Positions 1 through 8,576 of a stretch of DNA of 34,125 bases are shown piece after piece (position 1 is the first letter of the stretch; each line of letters begins with the position of its first letter). The stretch is from Bacteroidales bacterium. GTDB lineage: Bacteria > Bacteroidota > Bacteroidia > Bacteroidales > B18-G4. The notes under the pieces were generated by a model. That model did no database searches and was not told the origin of the DNA. It saw nothing but the letters and a program-made list of their open reading frames with translations. A program made the position numbers and the translations under genes. The DNA lies in the NCBI GenBank assembly GCA_021107535.1, contig JAIOSQ010000211.1:1-34125 (forward strand), given 5' to 3'.

Positions 1-427
1 CCAGGTCGCTGAGGTCAATGACATCCTGAAAGCTTGTGGCCTATAAGGCTATTTCTTTGCTTATTCACATTTTGCCACTAAAATCGTACAGCCTGTAACT
101 GAGGCTTGAAGATTGTTCAAATTGAACATCGAGGCGAATGTTGTCACTGCAAGGATTCGGATACACCTGGAAATTACTTTCCACGTTTTCCTCCTCCACG
201 GATACCAATTGGTCATCGAATTGCTGGAAACTGGCACTAAAAATAACCGTTGGTTGGTAGGATGTTGCCACAGGTTCTGCCTGGCCAATAGTCCAGGAGA
301 CATGCATGGCACCCGTCTGGTAATTGCCGCCACCGGCGGAGAATACATGTCTGGAAAGCTCCTGGGAAGTACCCGTATAAGCCAGCGAAACAGCAATTAC
401 AATGAGTAATAGTTTTAAATGTTTCAT
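1..427 (-). pseudogene. Secreted protein with T9SS C-terminal sorting domain, interrupted by two in-frame stops; 3' end outside window
   Basis: Signal peptide MKHLKLLLIVIAVSLAYTGTSQ and sorting-domain start VYPNPCSDNIRLDV...YDFSGKM. After the TGA at 63-65 the same frame reads ISKEIAL, TAG, ATSFQDVIDLSDL, which is typical sorting-tail sequence. Confidence 0.7.
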
Positions 428-720
428 AATCATATAAGTGTTTTTGTTATGGAAAAAGTTTCGATCTGGAAGTAATATAAGGAATATCAGGCCCGTCGCC
501 CATTCCTTAATAAGAGATAGTAAATATACACACATTGATCCCTGAAATCAAGGATTGGTGCTAATATTATTATCAAATACGTATTAATTCGGGCTGTGGT
601 AAGTGTATTAAGTACGAAGTATTAAGTATTAAGAGGGTTTTGGGTTTAATCAATGCTGACGAAGACTTCGGTGCCGCAACTAAAAAACATACCATGGTAT
701 ACCGAAACTTCTATCCTCTC

Positions 721-1341
721 TTATTTATCAGGTGGGGGTGGCTCCTGGGTAACCGGTTCCAATTCTTCGTCCACTTCTATGTAATCTGCGGGAACAATGA
801 ATACGGATGGATTAACATCCCATTTCTGTATATTTTCCAGTTGCATATATGCGTTCTCTGAAAAATGGCCTTCTATCCTGACCGGGAAATTAAGTTCTTT
901 GGAAAACCACTGGGTAAAAAGCTTCTGATCGCCCTGGTAGAGTTCTTTTTTTATGCAGTCATATCCGTCAAGGGTTTCAGCTCCAATGACTTTTTCTTCA
1001 CCATGCTTTTTATAATTATTGTATGCCTGCACGGGATCATTCATGCTGCTCATCATGCCATCGCATGAGGTATAATGTACCATTTTTTCGTCAGTGTTCA
1101 AAATAGCCGTCTGGTTAATTCCGGGGCTTACGATCACCACACCGCTTATTTCGTCTTCAGAAAATGAGTAACAATACTGATCCAGGTTTGAATAAACCCT
1201 GTATATTTTTTCACTGCCGGAAATGCTATTGAACATCTTTGCCTGCCATTGGCCTATACCGGTAAACGGGATCAATAATAAGAGCATTACAAGCATGTAT
1301 TTCTGAAATTTCCTGTTGGGATTGGATGTTGTCTTTTTCAT
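721..1341 (-). CDS. Secreted protein of unknown function, possibly DUF4412-like
   Basis: 206-aa ORF with N-terminal signal peptide (KYMLVMLLLLIPFTGIGQ), GAETLDGYDCIKKELY..WFSKELNFPVRIEG pattern. Confidence 0.6.
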   Translation of the reverse strand: MKKTTSNPNRKFQKYMLVMLLLLIPFTGIGQWQAKMFNSISGSEKIYRVYSNLDQYCYSFSEDEISGVVIVSPGINQTAILNTDEKMVHYTSCDGMMSSMNDPVQAYNNYKKHGEEKVIGAETLDGYDCIKKELYQGDQKLFTQWFSKELNFPVRIEGHFSENAYMQLENIQKWDVNPSVFIVPADYIEVDEELEPVTQEPPPPDK

Positions 1342-1480
1342 GTGGACGGATTTTAGGGTTATTAAATTTTCGCAATAAGTAAAAAGAATTTCTATTCAAA
1401 GATACAGTAAATTAAAAGTGTTTCAAAATATGCCTTCCTGTTTAATTGCACGCAGCCGGTAATCCTTTTTCTAAAAAAGC

Positions 1481-1511
1481 ATTGATTATTTCGAGATTTT
1501 ATTTATTTTTG
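1481..1511 (+). promoter_or_regulatory. Bacteroidetes-type promoter for tRNA-Asn
   Basis: TTG (1482-1484), 19-nt spacer, TATTTTTG (1504-1511), matching TAnnTTTG, about 20 nt before the tRNA. Confidence 0.6.
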
Positions 1512-1531
1512 CACAACTTTTGAAAACATCT

Positions 1532-1605
1532 TCCTCCTTAGCTCAGTTGGTTAGAGCATCTGACTGTTAATCAGAGGGTCCTTGGTTCGAGTCCAAGAGG
1601 AGGAG
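1532..1605 (+). tRNA. tRNA-Asn (anticodon GTT)
   Basis: Complete cloverleaf: acceptor TCCTCCT/AGGAGGA, D-arm GCTCAGTTGGTTAGAGC, anticodon arm TCTGA-CTGTTAA-TCAGA, T-arm CTTGG-TTCGAGT-CCAAG. Confidence 0.96.
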
Positions 1606-1609
1606 CGGC

Positions 1610-1643
1610 AAAAAAGGGGCGCACGTTGTGCAGCCCCTTTTTT
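1610..1643 (+). terminator. Rho-independent terminator after tRNA-Asn
   Basis: AAAAAGGGGCgcacgttgtgcaGCCCCTTTTTT hairpin with T-run. Confidence 0.8.
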
Positions 1644-1796
1644 GATTTACAATTCTGTGTTTACAGTTTAGACTTTATAATGTTGTTTTCAATATACGGT
1701 ATTCGATGTTCAATCTCCAAATAGATAATATATCGAATATTGAATATCAAACATCAGAGTCTAAATTGTAAAGTCTAAACACTGAATTGTAAATGC
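1644..1796. repeat. Long imperfect inverted repeat downstream of tRNA terminator
   Basis: ATTTACAATTCTGTGTTTACAGTTTAGACTTTA at the left end; the right end reverse-complements to GCATTTACAATTCAGTGTTTAGACTTTACAATTTAGACT. Confidence 0.6.
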
Positions 1797-1949
1797 TTTC
1801 CTTCCCCCTTCTTATTCTTATTCTTATTCCTTGTTCCTCTGTTCTTTATTCTGAGAAGGGACCCCCGTCAATAAAGCTCCAAGCGATCTCTTAACTTGAC
1901 TTCACCTCTCGTATTTCGTATATTTACCGTTGAATAAAAACATTCAGAC

Positions 1950-3431
1950 ATGACAACCAGTAATCGCCTAAACAGGGTAATAAAATATATTATTGTAGCG
2001 ACCTTGATCATTCTTTCAGGAACCGTTTATAGCCAGGAAGAGATTCAGAAATTATTTATGGGTATTAAACTTAATAATGTTCTCTGCGGATATTCAGAGA
2101 TTTTTATCAGGGATGCAGAGAAAGAAAGCAAACATATAATGGAAATTGTACAGAATACTTATATCTCTTTTAAGGCTCTCGGTAAAGACATAGAACAACA
2201 GCAGATGTTTACATACCATATTGATAAAAGCACAGGAAATTTTATATACCATGATAGTTATACCAGGCAGGGGGAACATGTGATGGCTGCCACAATGAAA
2301 GTAATCGGTGACTCGATTTATATTAACGACACGATAAATGGTGAATTGCAGATTGCCTACCTGCCAGAGGGTACAATACTACCAAATACCATTTATTATT
2401 CTTACATGCTTGATGATCTGGGAGATAATAATAAGGATTCAGTGACATACCATGTGTTTGATGTAAGGTCGGGAGAAGTCAAGAATGTCGTATATAAAAA
2501 ATTAGGGAGGGAAAAACTGGAGCTTGAGGAGGAAGAATATGAATCCGTTATTGTCAGTGAAAACGACCCTATGACAGGGATGGAGGTGAAATATTGGATT
2601 AATGTGAATAGTGGATTACGACTTAAAATGGAGTCAAAGACAGGTATTAGTATGTACCTGACCGATATATCAGTAAAGGAGAAATTAGGAGTAGGGAACT
2701 GGGATGAGAATATATTTATCAAAACCAATAAATACATACAAAACATAAAGGCAATATCATCGATGGAGGTTGAGGCTGAGCTTAGTCCCATTCCCTTCCC
2801 AGTCATGGAAGATCTTAATTGTCCGGGACAGGTATTCAAAGGTGATCTCAAAGATAATCTGGTCAAAGGAATATTTATGGTCAATCATCAAAAGTATAAG
2901 GGGCAGAATGCAGAAATTTTTAACTCTGATGTCAGTTTTAATTCCGAGATTCAAGAGTATCTGGAAGCCGATGATATGATCCAGTCTGATAAACCGGAAC
3001 TGGCACAGCTTGCCAGAGAGATTACTGAAGGATCGAAGGATTACTGGGAAGCAACATTGAGGTTAAGCAATTGGGTGACAGATAATATCGATGGATCGAT
3101 TTTATTTGGTACAGCATATGAAACTTACAAAAGAAGGGAAGGAGCCTGTGGTTCCCAGTCAATGTTACTAGCTGCACTATGCAGGTCAGTTGGAATTCCT
3201 GCACGTGTGGTCTGGGGTTGTCTATATATCCCCGAGTATGGGGGCGGTTTTGGATCACACGGCTGGAATGAAATCTATATGGGAGAAGATGCAGGCTGGA
3301 TTCCACTTGATGTCACAATAAATGAAACAGATTATATCGATTCAGGTCATCTGCGTTTGGGGATATTTAAAACCTCTGTTACCTTGATTAACTTCATAAA
3401 AATGGATATTCTGGATTATTCATTAAAGTGA
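1950..3431 (+). CDS. Secreted protein with transglutaminase-like (papain-fold) domain
   Basis: Signal peptide; GACGSQSMLLAALCRSVGIPARVVWG...SHGWNEIYM...GWIPLDVTIN gives the Cys/His/Asp arrangement of transglutaminase-like domains. Confidence 0.85.
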   Translation: MTTSNRLNRVIKYIIVATLIILSGTVYSQEEIQKLFMGIKLNNVLCGYSEIFIRDAEKESKHIMEIVQNTYISFKALGKDIEQQQMFTYHIDKSTGNFIYHDSYTRQGEHVMAATMKVIGDSIYINDTINGELQIAYLPEGTILPNTIYYSYMLDDLGDNNKDSVTYHVFDVRSGEVKNVVYKKLGREKLELEEEEYESVIVSENDPMTGMEVKYWINVNSGLRLKMESKTGISMYLTDISVKEKLGVGNWDENIFIKTNKYIQNIKAISSMEVEAELSPIPFPVMEDLNCPGQVFKGDLKDNLVKGIFMVNHQKYKGQNAEIFNSDVSFNSEIQEYLEADDMIQSDKPELAQLAREITEGSKDYWEATLRLSNWVTDNIDGSILFGTAYETYKRREGACGSQSMLLAALCRSVGIPARVVWGCLYIPEYGGGFGSHGWNEIYMGEDAGWIPLDVTINETDYIDSGHLRLGIFKTSVTLINFIKMDILDYSLK

Positions 3432-3445
3432 AAGTTTGTTATATC

Positions 3446-3526
3446 TACTACCTCCCCGCCGGCATATACATCGTCAAAGCCTGGAACGACAAGAATGTAA
3501 TGGGTCAAAAGGTGATCAAACAATAA
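3446..3526 (+). pseudogene. Orphan T9SS sorting-domain tail fragment
   Basis: Frame reads YYLPAGIYIVKAWNDKNVMGQKVIKQ-stop, a typical Por tail with no N-terminal part, out of frame with the preceding gene. Confidence 0.65.
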
Positions 3527-3527
3527 T

Positions 3528-3590
3528 TTGGCTGCAACTTCCGGCAAGAAGGGGAGCCATCATAGACTGGGCGACAGAAATGTCGCCCTT
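3528..3590 (+). repeat. Short interspersed repeat copy A plus terminator hairpin
   Basis: TTGGCTGCAACTTCCGGCAAGAAGGGGAGC followed by GGGCGACAgaaaTGTCGCCC and T-rich run; near-identical copies at 5815 and 8004. Confidence 0.75.
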
Positions 3591-3706
3591 TTCTTTTACT
3601 GGCAAGGGATACGGGTGGTTGCAACACTCACTTTTGAAAAAGCACAGATTTTGGGTAGAGTTGCAGCCGTTTTTTCAGTATTGACGCTGAAAAAGCCCCA
3701 GAATTG

Positions 3707-4209
3707 TTATTCTTGGGGGAATTCCACAATTTTACCTAATTGGTCAAGAATTGATTTCCTGCAATTTTCTATGTATTCATCGTTTTTCTCTTCGAGAATT
3801 TTCTTACATACCTTAAACAGGTCGTAAGTTTTTATCAATCCATTTTTTTCACGTTTAGCACCATTTATACATTTTGTAGTGAATCCTGTAATTGTCTAAA
3901 CTTGCCAACATCGATGTCTTTTTTGTCTTTCCCTTCGCACTCGCCAATGTATCTGATGTTTTCAGGACTAATTATAATTTGATCAAGTTCGAGAATACCA
4001 TCATCAAAATTTTCCGCTTGATATCCAAGTAGCTTCAGGGCTTTTATAACAGCCTGTTCAAGAGGTTTACCAGTTTCATAAAGCAAATCCTTTAAACTTT
4101 CTTGCTCTTTTAAAGCTTCATTGAGCTTATCATTCTTTGACTCTAAAATTCTAATTTTAGATATGTTAGAGTGCCAATTAAGGTTTTGGAGAATATTTAG
4201 GTTCTTTTC
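3707..4209 (-). pseudogene. Frameshifted C-terminal remnant of a putative PD-(D/E)XK-like nuclease-domain protein
   Basis: Reverse strand reads ...ALKEQESLKDLLYETGKPLEQAVIKALKLLGYQAENFDDGILELDQIIISPENIRYIGECEGKDKKDIDVGKFRQLQDSLQNV, then after a frame change REKNGLIKTYDLFKVCKKILEEKNDEYIENCRKSILDQLGKIVEFPQE-stop. ECEGK resembles a nuclease core; no N-terminal part is present. Confidence 0.6.
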
Positions 4210-5199
4210 TCAATTTCTTTTCGATCTTGTAATTGCACTTCCAAATTTTTTGATTTTGATGAAATCTCTTTTGTCAACTTTTGGTATGTCTTTCTTATAA
4301 TAATATACATCTGAATCATACATCAAATATTCAGGCTTTTTATGATGATGTTTTTCCATATCCAATTCACCACCTAAAAACTTAATTGTATGTAAGAATT
4401 CATGCATGATTTTTCTTCCTAAGAATCGGCCGATCAATCTATCATATTCAAACCTTGCCTTTAAGAGATTTTTATATTCTTCCAATTTACTTGTTTCATA
4501 TTTCTTATTTTCTTTGTTTGCTTTCTCGTATTGTATAGAGTCCTTTACTGTTAGGATTTCTTTTATTTTTTTTCTATGCTCTTCTTCCTTTTCAGGATCA
4601 AATTTAAACCAAGAAGGTAATTTTGTTATTTTAGGATTTGGTTTTGGTGGCAAAGATTTAAGAAGATTCAACCATTTTTTTAGCGCCTGGTCTTTGTTGA
4701 AAGGTTTTTTAATACGAGATGGAATAAGGTTTGGATACTTTCCCAGAATTTCGTCTATAGTTTCTTTTTTACATACAATGAAGTTAATTCTTATATGACT
4801 CGTAATTTGGATTTCTACATTCTGGTTTATATTTCTATATGCTGCGCTTCTTGTGGTTACTGTTTTCTGATTAGGAAAAATTTTTGTCTTTTTATTTATT
4901 ATCATTCCCATAGATCCACCAGCTGTACCTGTTCCTATACTATGGTTTGTCAGTTTAACTCCAACATTTCCAACTTTTGTCCATATAGGTATATTTTTAG
5001 AAACTTGCTTTAGAGTTCCAAATTTAACCTGGGGTTTTAAGAACTTATATGGTAATTGCCAGCTTCGAGAAATCTTTGTATCATAACCACCCAATACCGC
5101 CCATATAGCACCTTGAGTAAATTCTAGTTGCCTCTTAGTAAGTTTCTCTTTTTCAGAGATTGATAATTGTTCTATTGTGAAAGTTAATTTTTGAAGCAT
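4210..5199 (-). CDS. Putative HExxH zinc metallopeptidase-like protein, otherwise unknown
   Basis: 329-aa ORF; GRKIMHEFLHTIKFLGGELDMEKHHHKKPEYLMYDSD contains HEFLH (HExxH), downstream histidines and a possible Met-turn (LMYD). Confidence 0.6.
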   Translation of the reverse strand: MLQKLTFTIEQLSISEKEKLTKRQLEFTQGAIWAVLGGYDTKISRSWQLPYKFLKPQVKFGTLKQVSKNIPIWTKVGNVGVKLTNHSIGTGTAGGSMGMIINKKTKIFPNQKTVTTRSAAYRNINQNVEIQITSHIRINFIVCKKETIDEILGKYPNLIPSRIKKPFNKDQALKKWLNLLKSLPPKPNPKITKLPSWFKFDPEKEEEHRKKIKEILTVKDSIQYEKANKENKKYETSKLEEYKNLLKARFEYDRLIGRFLGRKIMHEFLHTIKFLGGELDMEKHHHKKPEYLMYDSDVYYYKKDIPKVDKRDFIKIKKFGSAITRSKRN

Positions 5200-5466
5200 T
5201 AGTTGATTTGTACTATTTAAAACATATATTTAAAAACAACAATGGGCCCAAGATATCTCTTATGCCTACCTGCGAATATGTATTAATTGCAATAATCACC
5301 AACAAACACAAATAACTGCTTTTGAAAACTTTTCTCATTGATAGTTTTGAAAACTGAAATATATAACAAAAATAATTAAATATTTTAAATAACATTTTCA
5401 GCCATTCTGGGTAAAAAAAAGGCCGGCCTTTAATTTGTGCAACTAAATTTACTATGTATGAAAAGA

Positions 5467-5556
5467 TTACTTTTTAATCAGTTTCTTACTGAACCAACTT
5501 TCTTTGGTTTCAAGCCTTATATTATACAATCCTGATGGCAAAGAGCAAAGACTATC
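5467..5556 (-). pseudogene. Orphan T9SS sorting-domain tail fragment
   Basis: Reverse strand reads SLCSLPSGLYNIRLETKESWFSKKLIKK-stop with an in-frame stop immediately upstream. Confidence 0.6.
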
Positions 5557-5814
5557 TATTAGCGAATAAATCTAAGTTGAATCTTAGGTTTATTCTTGTG
5601 ATTATTTGACTAATATTGATATAAAAAAATACTACCTGTTTGATTATCAGATATTATTTAAGGTTTATTGTCGGAGTGGTGACCCCGATGGCTTGCGTCT
5701 CTGACTGTTTGCCGTCAAAACAACTCAAACGGTTTTAGTTTAAAAGTTTAAGTGTACATTCTCTTTATCAAATATACAGTTAAAATTAATATAATGTGTT
5801 ATTTCTATTGATAA

Positions 5815-5882
5815 TTGGCTGCAACTTCCGCAAAGAAGGGGAGCGGCAAAAAAGGGACTTCGCATTCGCGAGTCCCTTTTTT
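5815..5882 (+). repeat. Short interspersed repeat copy B plus terminator
   Basis: TTGGCTGCAACTTCCGCAAAGAAGGGGAGCGGC followed by AAAAAAGGGACTtcgcattcgcgAGTCCCTTTTTT. Confidence 0.8.
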
Positions 5883-6116
5883 GATATCCGATACTCGAAA
5901 TTCGAAATTCGAAGTTTCTCTAACGCCAGTTAAGCACTACCGGTCATCCTGACGACCGAAGGGAGGAAGGACCTCCATCAATTAAGCTCCAAGCTATCAA
6001 AGCGCACCCCACCTAACACCTAACACCTTTTCCGCTTTCAGCGGAAAAGCTACCCGGCTGCCAGGGACTGGAATAAAACCGGTGGGTTATTTGGTCAAGA
6101 TGTGAAATCGTATTCT

Positions 6117-6248
6117 GTTTAACGACCTCGCATATGGCTTGTTGCGGTTCTCGGAGTTCATTCTTGTCAATCAGAAACGAATGTGGCTTAGAGCCGTAAA
6201 CCTTGAATTAAGTACTTCACCCACCACAAGCTATCTGCGGTGTTAGCG
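6117..6248. repeat. Imperfect long hairpin element, weakly attC-like
   Basis: GTTTAACGACCTCGCATATGGCTTGTTGCGG ... CCACCACAAGCTATCTGCGGTGTTAGCG; the ends are near-complementary and bounded by GTTTAAC and GTTAGCG. Confidence 0.45.
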
Positions 6249-6344
6249 TATAATGTTAATCAATAATTATACTACTTCACTTCCTACTTAAAATAAACAT
6301 AAAAATTTAATAATAATCAACTGGCACAGTACAGCTGGATTTTT

Positions 6345-7004
6345 TTAATCCTTGAAAAGACGAACACTATAGCCTGGGCAAGTTTTTTGGTATCCATTAT
6401 TAAATGTGTAGGGAGCTTTGCTACCTCTTAGACCATGTGGGATACCATCTTTGTTCCTATTTAAACCATAAACGGCTTTTTCTGAACCTGAATTGTCGGA
6501 ATTCCAAAACCTGGCCTTGTCACCAAGGTATTTAAATTCTCCATCACATGTGCGCATACCTCCAAACAACATATTTAACCCACTACTTCCTCCATCTACC
6601 AGTTTTGGATATATCTTTTCCAAATAAGGAAATGTACTCATTTTAGCGCCTAATGTTTTTTGAAGAGCTCTCCATTCTTTTCTGGAAGGCAAATGCCAAC
6701 CATCTGGTGTTATATTCATTGCAGTTTCCCAATTATACAGGTAACCATATATTTCGATATTGTTTTCATCATTTTCATATACCCAAAATTTCCCATTATC
6801 TGGCTTGTATGCAAGATTTTCAGCCATAATCCAAAGATCTCCTACTTTTACAGTTTTATATATTTTACCATCTCTCGGATCAGTAAAACTGCCAGTTTCA
6901 GGTTTACTTATGTTATTTATTCTTTTACTATTGCTGCAAGCAATAAACAGTAACAAAGCCAGAATTAAAATTGGGAAAGTAACAATTGAACTCCTTTTTC
7001 TCAT
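6345..7004 (-). CDS. FISUMP-domain lipoprotein
   Basis: Lipobox LLLFIACSN; FTDPRDGKIYKTVKVGDLWIMAENL...GYLYNWETAMNITPDGWHLPSRKEW...YSVRLFKD is the Fibrobacter succinogenes major paralogous domain pattern. Confidence 0.9.
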   Translation of the reverse strand: MRKRSSIVTFPILILALLLFIACSNSKRINNISKPETGSFTDPRDGKIYKTVKVGDLWIMAENLAYKPDNGKFWVYENDENNIEIYGYLYNWETAMNITPDGWHLPSRKEWRALQKTLGAKMSTFPYLEKIYPKLVDGGSSGLNMLFGGMRTCDGEFKYLGDKARFWNSDNSGSEKAVYGLNRNKDGIPHGLRGSKAPYTFNNGYQKTCPGYSVRLFKD

Positions 7005-7190
7005 AATTACTAATATTTTAGTCGTGATAAATATTCTATTGTTTAGTATTTTTTTAATGAATGCTAACGTTTATAGGTGCACATTTTGTGCCTTTGCACT
7101 CCCATATAGGGTGGATAAAAACAATTCACAAACTTTTACTCTACCCGGTTAAATTCGTCTTCTGATGTTTAATTAATATGAATTATAGTT

Positions 7191-7814
7191 TCAAGCTGTA
7201 GGGTTTTCCTCAATCTTTTTTAATGGGAATACTTTTAGAATAGCTATTACATACAATACTGCAAAACAAATATTTAAAAGATAGCCCCCGAAATCGAATT
7301 CAAGAAATCCAAAGAAATAGTATGCAACGGGAATGGTAATAATTGCCAAAATATAATTTTCAATCTTTATGTAATTGTCTTTGGTCATAAATAGAGTAAC
7401 AAGAAAAAGACAGAGGCTTAATACGATGGTGAAAATCATTGGGGGACTATGCAATAAATTAAAAGATGGTCTTAGATCAAAAAGTAGCCCGGGATATATA
7501 AGAAATAGAACCAGAATAAAAGTATAAATAATTGTAATAAACCATTTTAGAAACTTAAAGGTTAAATCCCCGAATTTAGGTTTAACTGTTATTAAAATAA
7601 ATAGGATAAAGGATAAAACTAAAGGAAGGCTTATTGTAAAAATAAAGGGCCAATCTTCATCAATCCCGTCGGAACCCCATATATCCCAGAAAAACTCCTT
7701 TGGCCTAACTCCCCAAACATATGGAAAGAATAATGAAATAATAAACAGGGATAAAAGAATAATTTCCACTATTCTGATTATCCGCGGATGAAATACTGTT
7801 GAATGTTTTATCAT
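7191..7814 (-). CDS. Multi-pass membrane protein of unknown function
   Basis: 207-aa ORF with about six hydrophobic segments. Confidence 0.65.
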   Translation of the reverse strand: MIKHSTVFHPRIIRIVEIILLSLFIISLFFPYVWGVRPKEFFWDIWGSDGIDEDWPFIFTISLPLVLSFILFILITVKPKFGDLTFKFLKWFITIIYTFILVLFLIYPGLLFDLRPSFNLLHSPPMIFTIVLSLCLFLVTLFMTKDNYIKIENYILAIITIPVAYYFFGFLEFDFGGYLLNICFAVLYVIAILKVFPLKKIEENPTA

Positions 7815-8003
7815 GAGATAATTTATTGGTTTGCAGAATTACTCAAGGTATAAGGCTACCATAATATTACCTAAAATTAGCCTAAAAATAATGGGATGTC
7901 AAGAAAGCACTATGAAAAAGCAGTATTCCTTACATCATTATCCTAAAACCAATTGATAAATCATCAATCTAAAACAATTGTGGTCAGGAGAAATCCGTTC
8001 TGT

Positions 8004-8096
8004 GCTGCAACTTCCACCAAGAAGGGGAGCAGCAAAAAAGGGGCGCGTCCCACCTTCGCTAAAGCTACGGTGGGCAAAGGCCAGCCCCTTTTTTGA
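8004..8096 (+). repeat. Short interspersed repeat copy C plus terminator
   Basis: GCTGCAACTTCCACCAAGAAGGGGAGCAGC followed by AAAAAAGGGGC...GCCCCTTTTTTGATTTACAATTCTGTGTTTACA; the last part also matches the tRNA-Asn downstream region. Confidence 0.8.
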
Positions 8097-8170
8097 TTTA
8101 CAATTCTGTGTTTACAATTTAGAATTTACGATGTATTTTGCAAACTGCAAACACAGAATTACAAATTGTT

Positions 8171-8238
8171 CGACCCCTCCGGGGTCGCATCTATCCACGC
8201 CATCCATTGTCTATAAACATGGGATCCCTCCGGGATCC
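8171..8238. repeat. Paired short palindromes, copy 1
   Basis: CGACCCC-TCC-GGGGTCG (8171-8187), 34-nt spacer ending CTATAAACATG, GGATCCC-TCC-GGGATCC (8222-8238). Confidence 0.75.
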
Positions 8239-8429
8239 GTGATGATTTACAATTTACAGTTCTGTAATACAATATTGGATATGATGTTAAATATTTGATT
8301 TACAATATTCGACATATTAATGAAATCCAATTGGCAAATCACAAATTATATTGACAATTATCAACTGAAAATTAGTAATCATATTTAAAATTGCACACAC
8401 AGAATACAGAATTACAAATAAAAATACCT

Positions 8430-8498
8430 TGATGCCAAAGGCATCACATATTTATAGCTGAATGGTAAGAAATTAGAAACCCGACCCCAAAGGGGTCG
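8430..8498. repeat. Paired short palindromes, copy 2 (inverted)
   Basis: TGATGCC-AAA-GGCATCA (8430-8446), about 35-nt spacer, CGACCCC-AAA-GGGGTCG (8482-8498). The spacer reverse complement ends CTATAAATATG, as in copy 1. Confidence 0.75.
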
Positions 8499-8576
8499 AA
8501 TGAATTTTTATTTTCGATTTTCGAAGTTTATCTCATGCCGCATATCGCGCACCGCGAACCACGCACCAATTTAATG

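Noticed and set aside
3436-3827. Two plus-strand ORFs (82 and 99 aa)
   Set aside because: They run through the T9SS tail in the wrong frame, repeat copy A and its terminator; no protein-like pattern.
5945-6050. GTCATCCTGACGACCGAAGGGAGGAAGGACCT and TTTTCCGCTttcAGCGGAAAA elements
   Set aside because: Look like common Bacteroidetes intergenic repeats; a degenerate partner occurs at about 1858-1893 but there is no evidence of function.
7978-8298. 106-aa plus-strand ORF
   Set aside because: Lies across repeat copy C, its terminator and the palindrome pair; translation reflects repeats.
8171-8498. Possible CRISPR array
   Set aside because: Only two pairs of short palindromes with unequal sequences, no regular repeat-spacer series and no cas genes.
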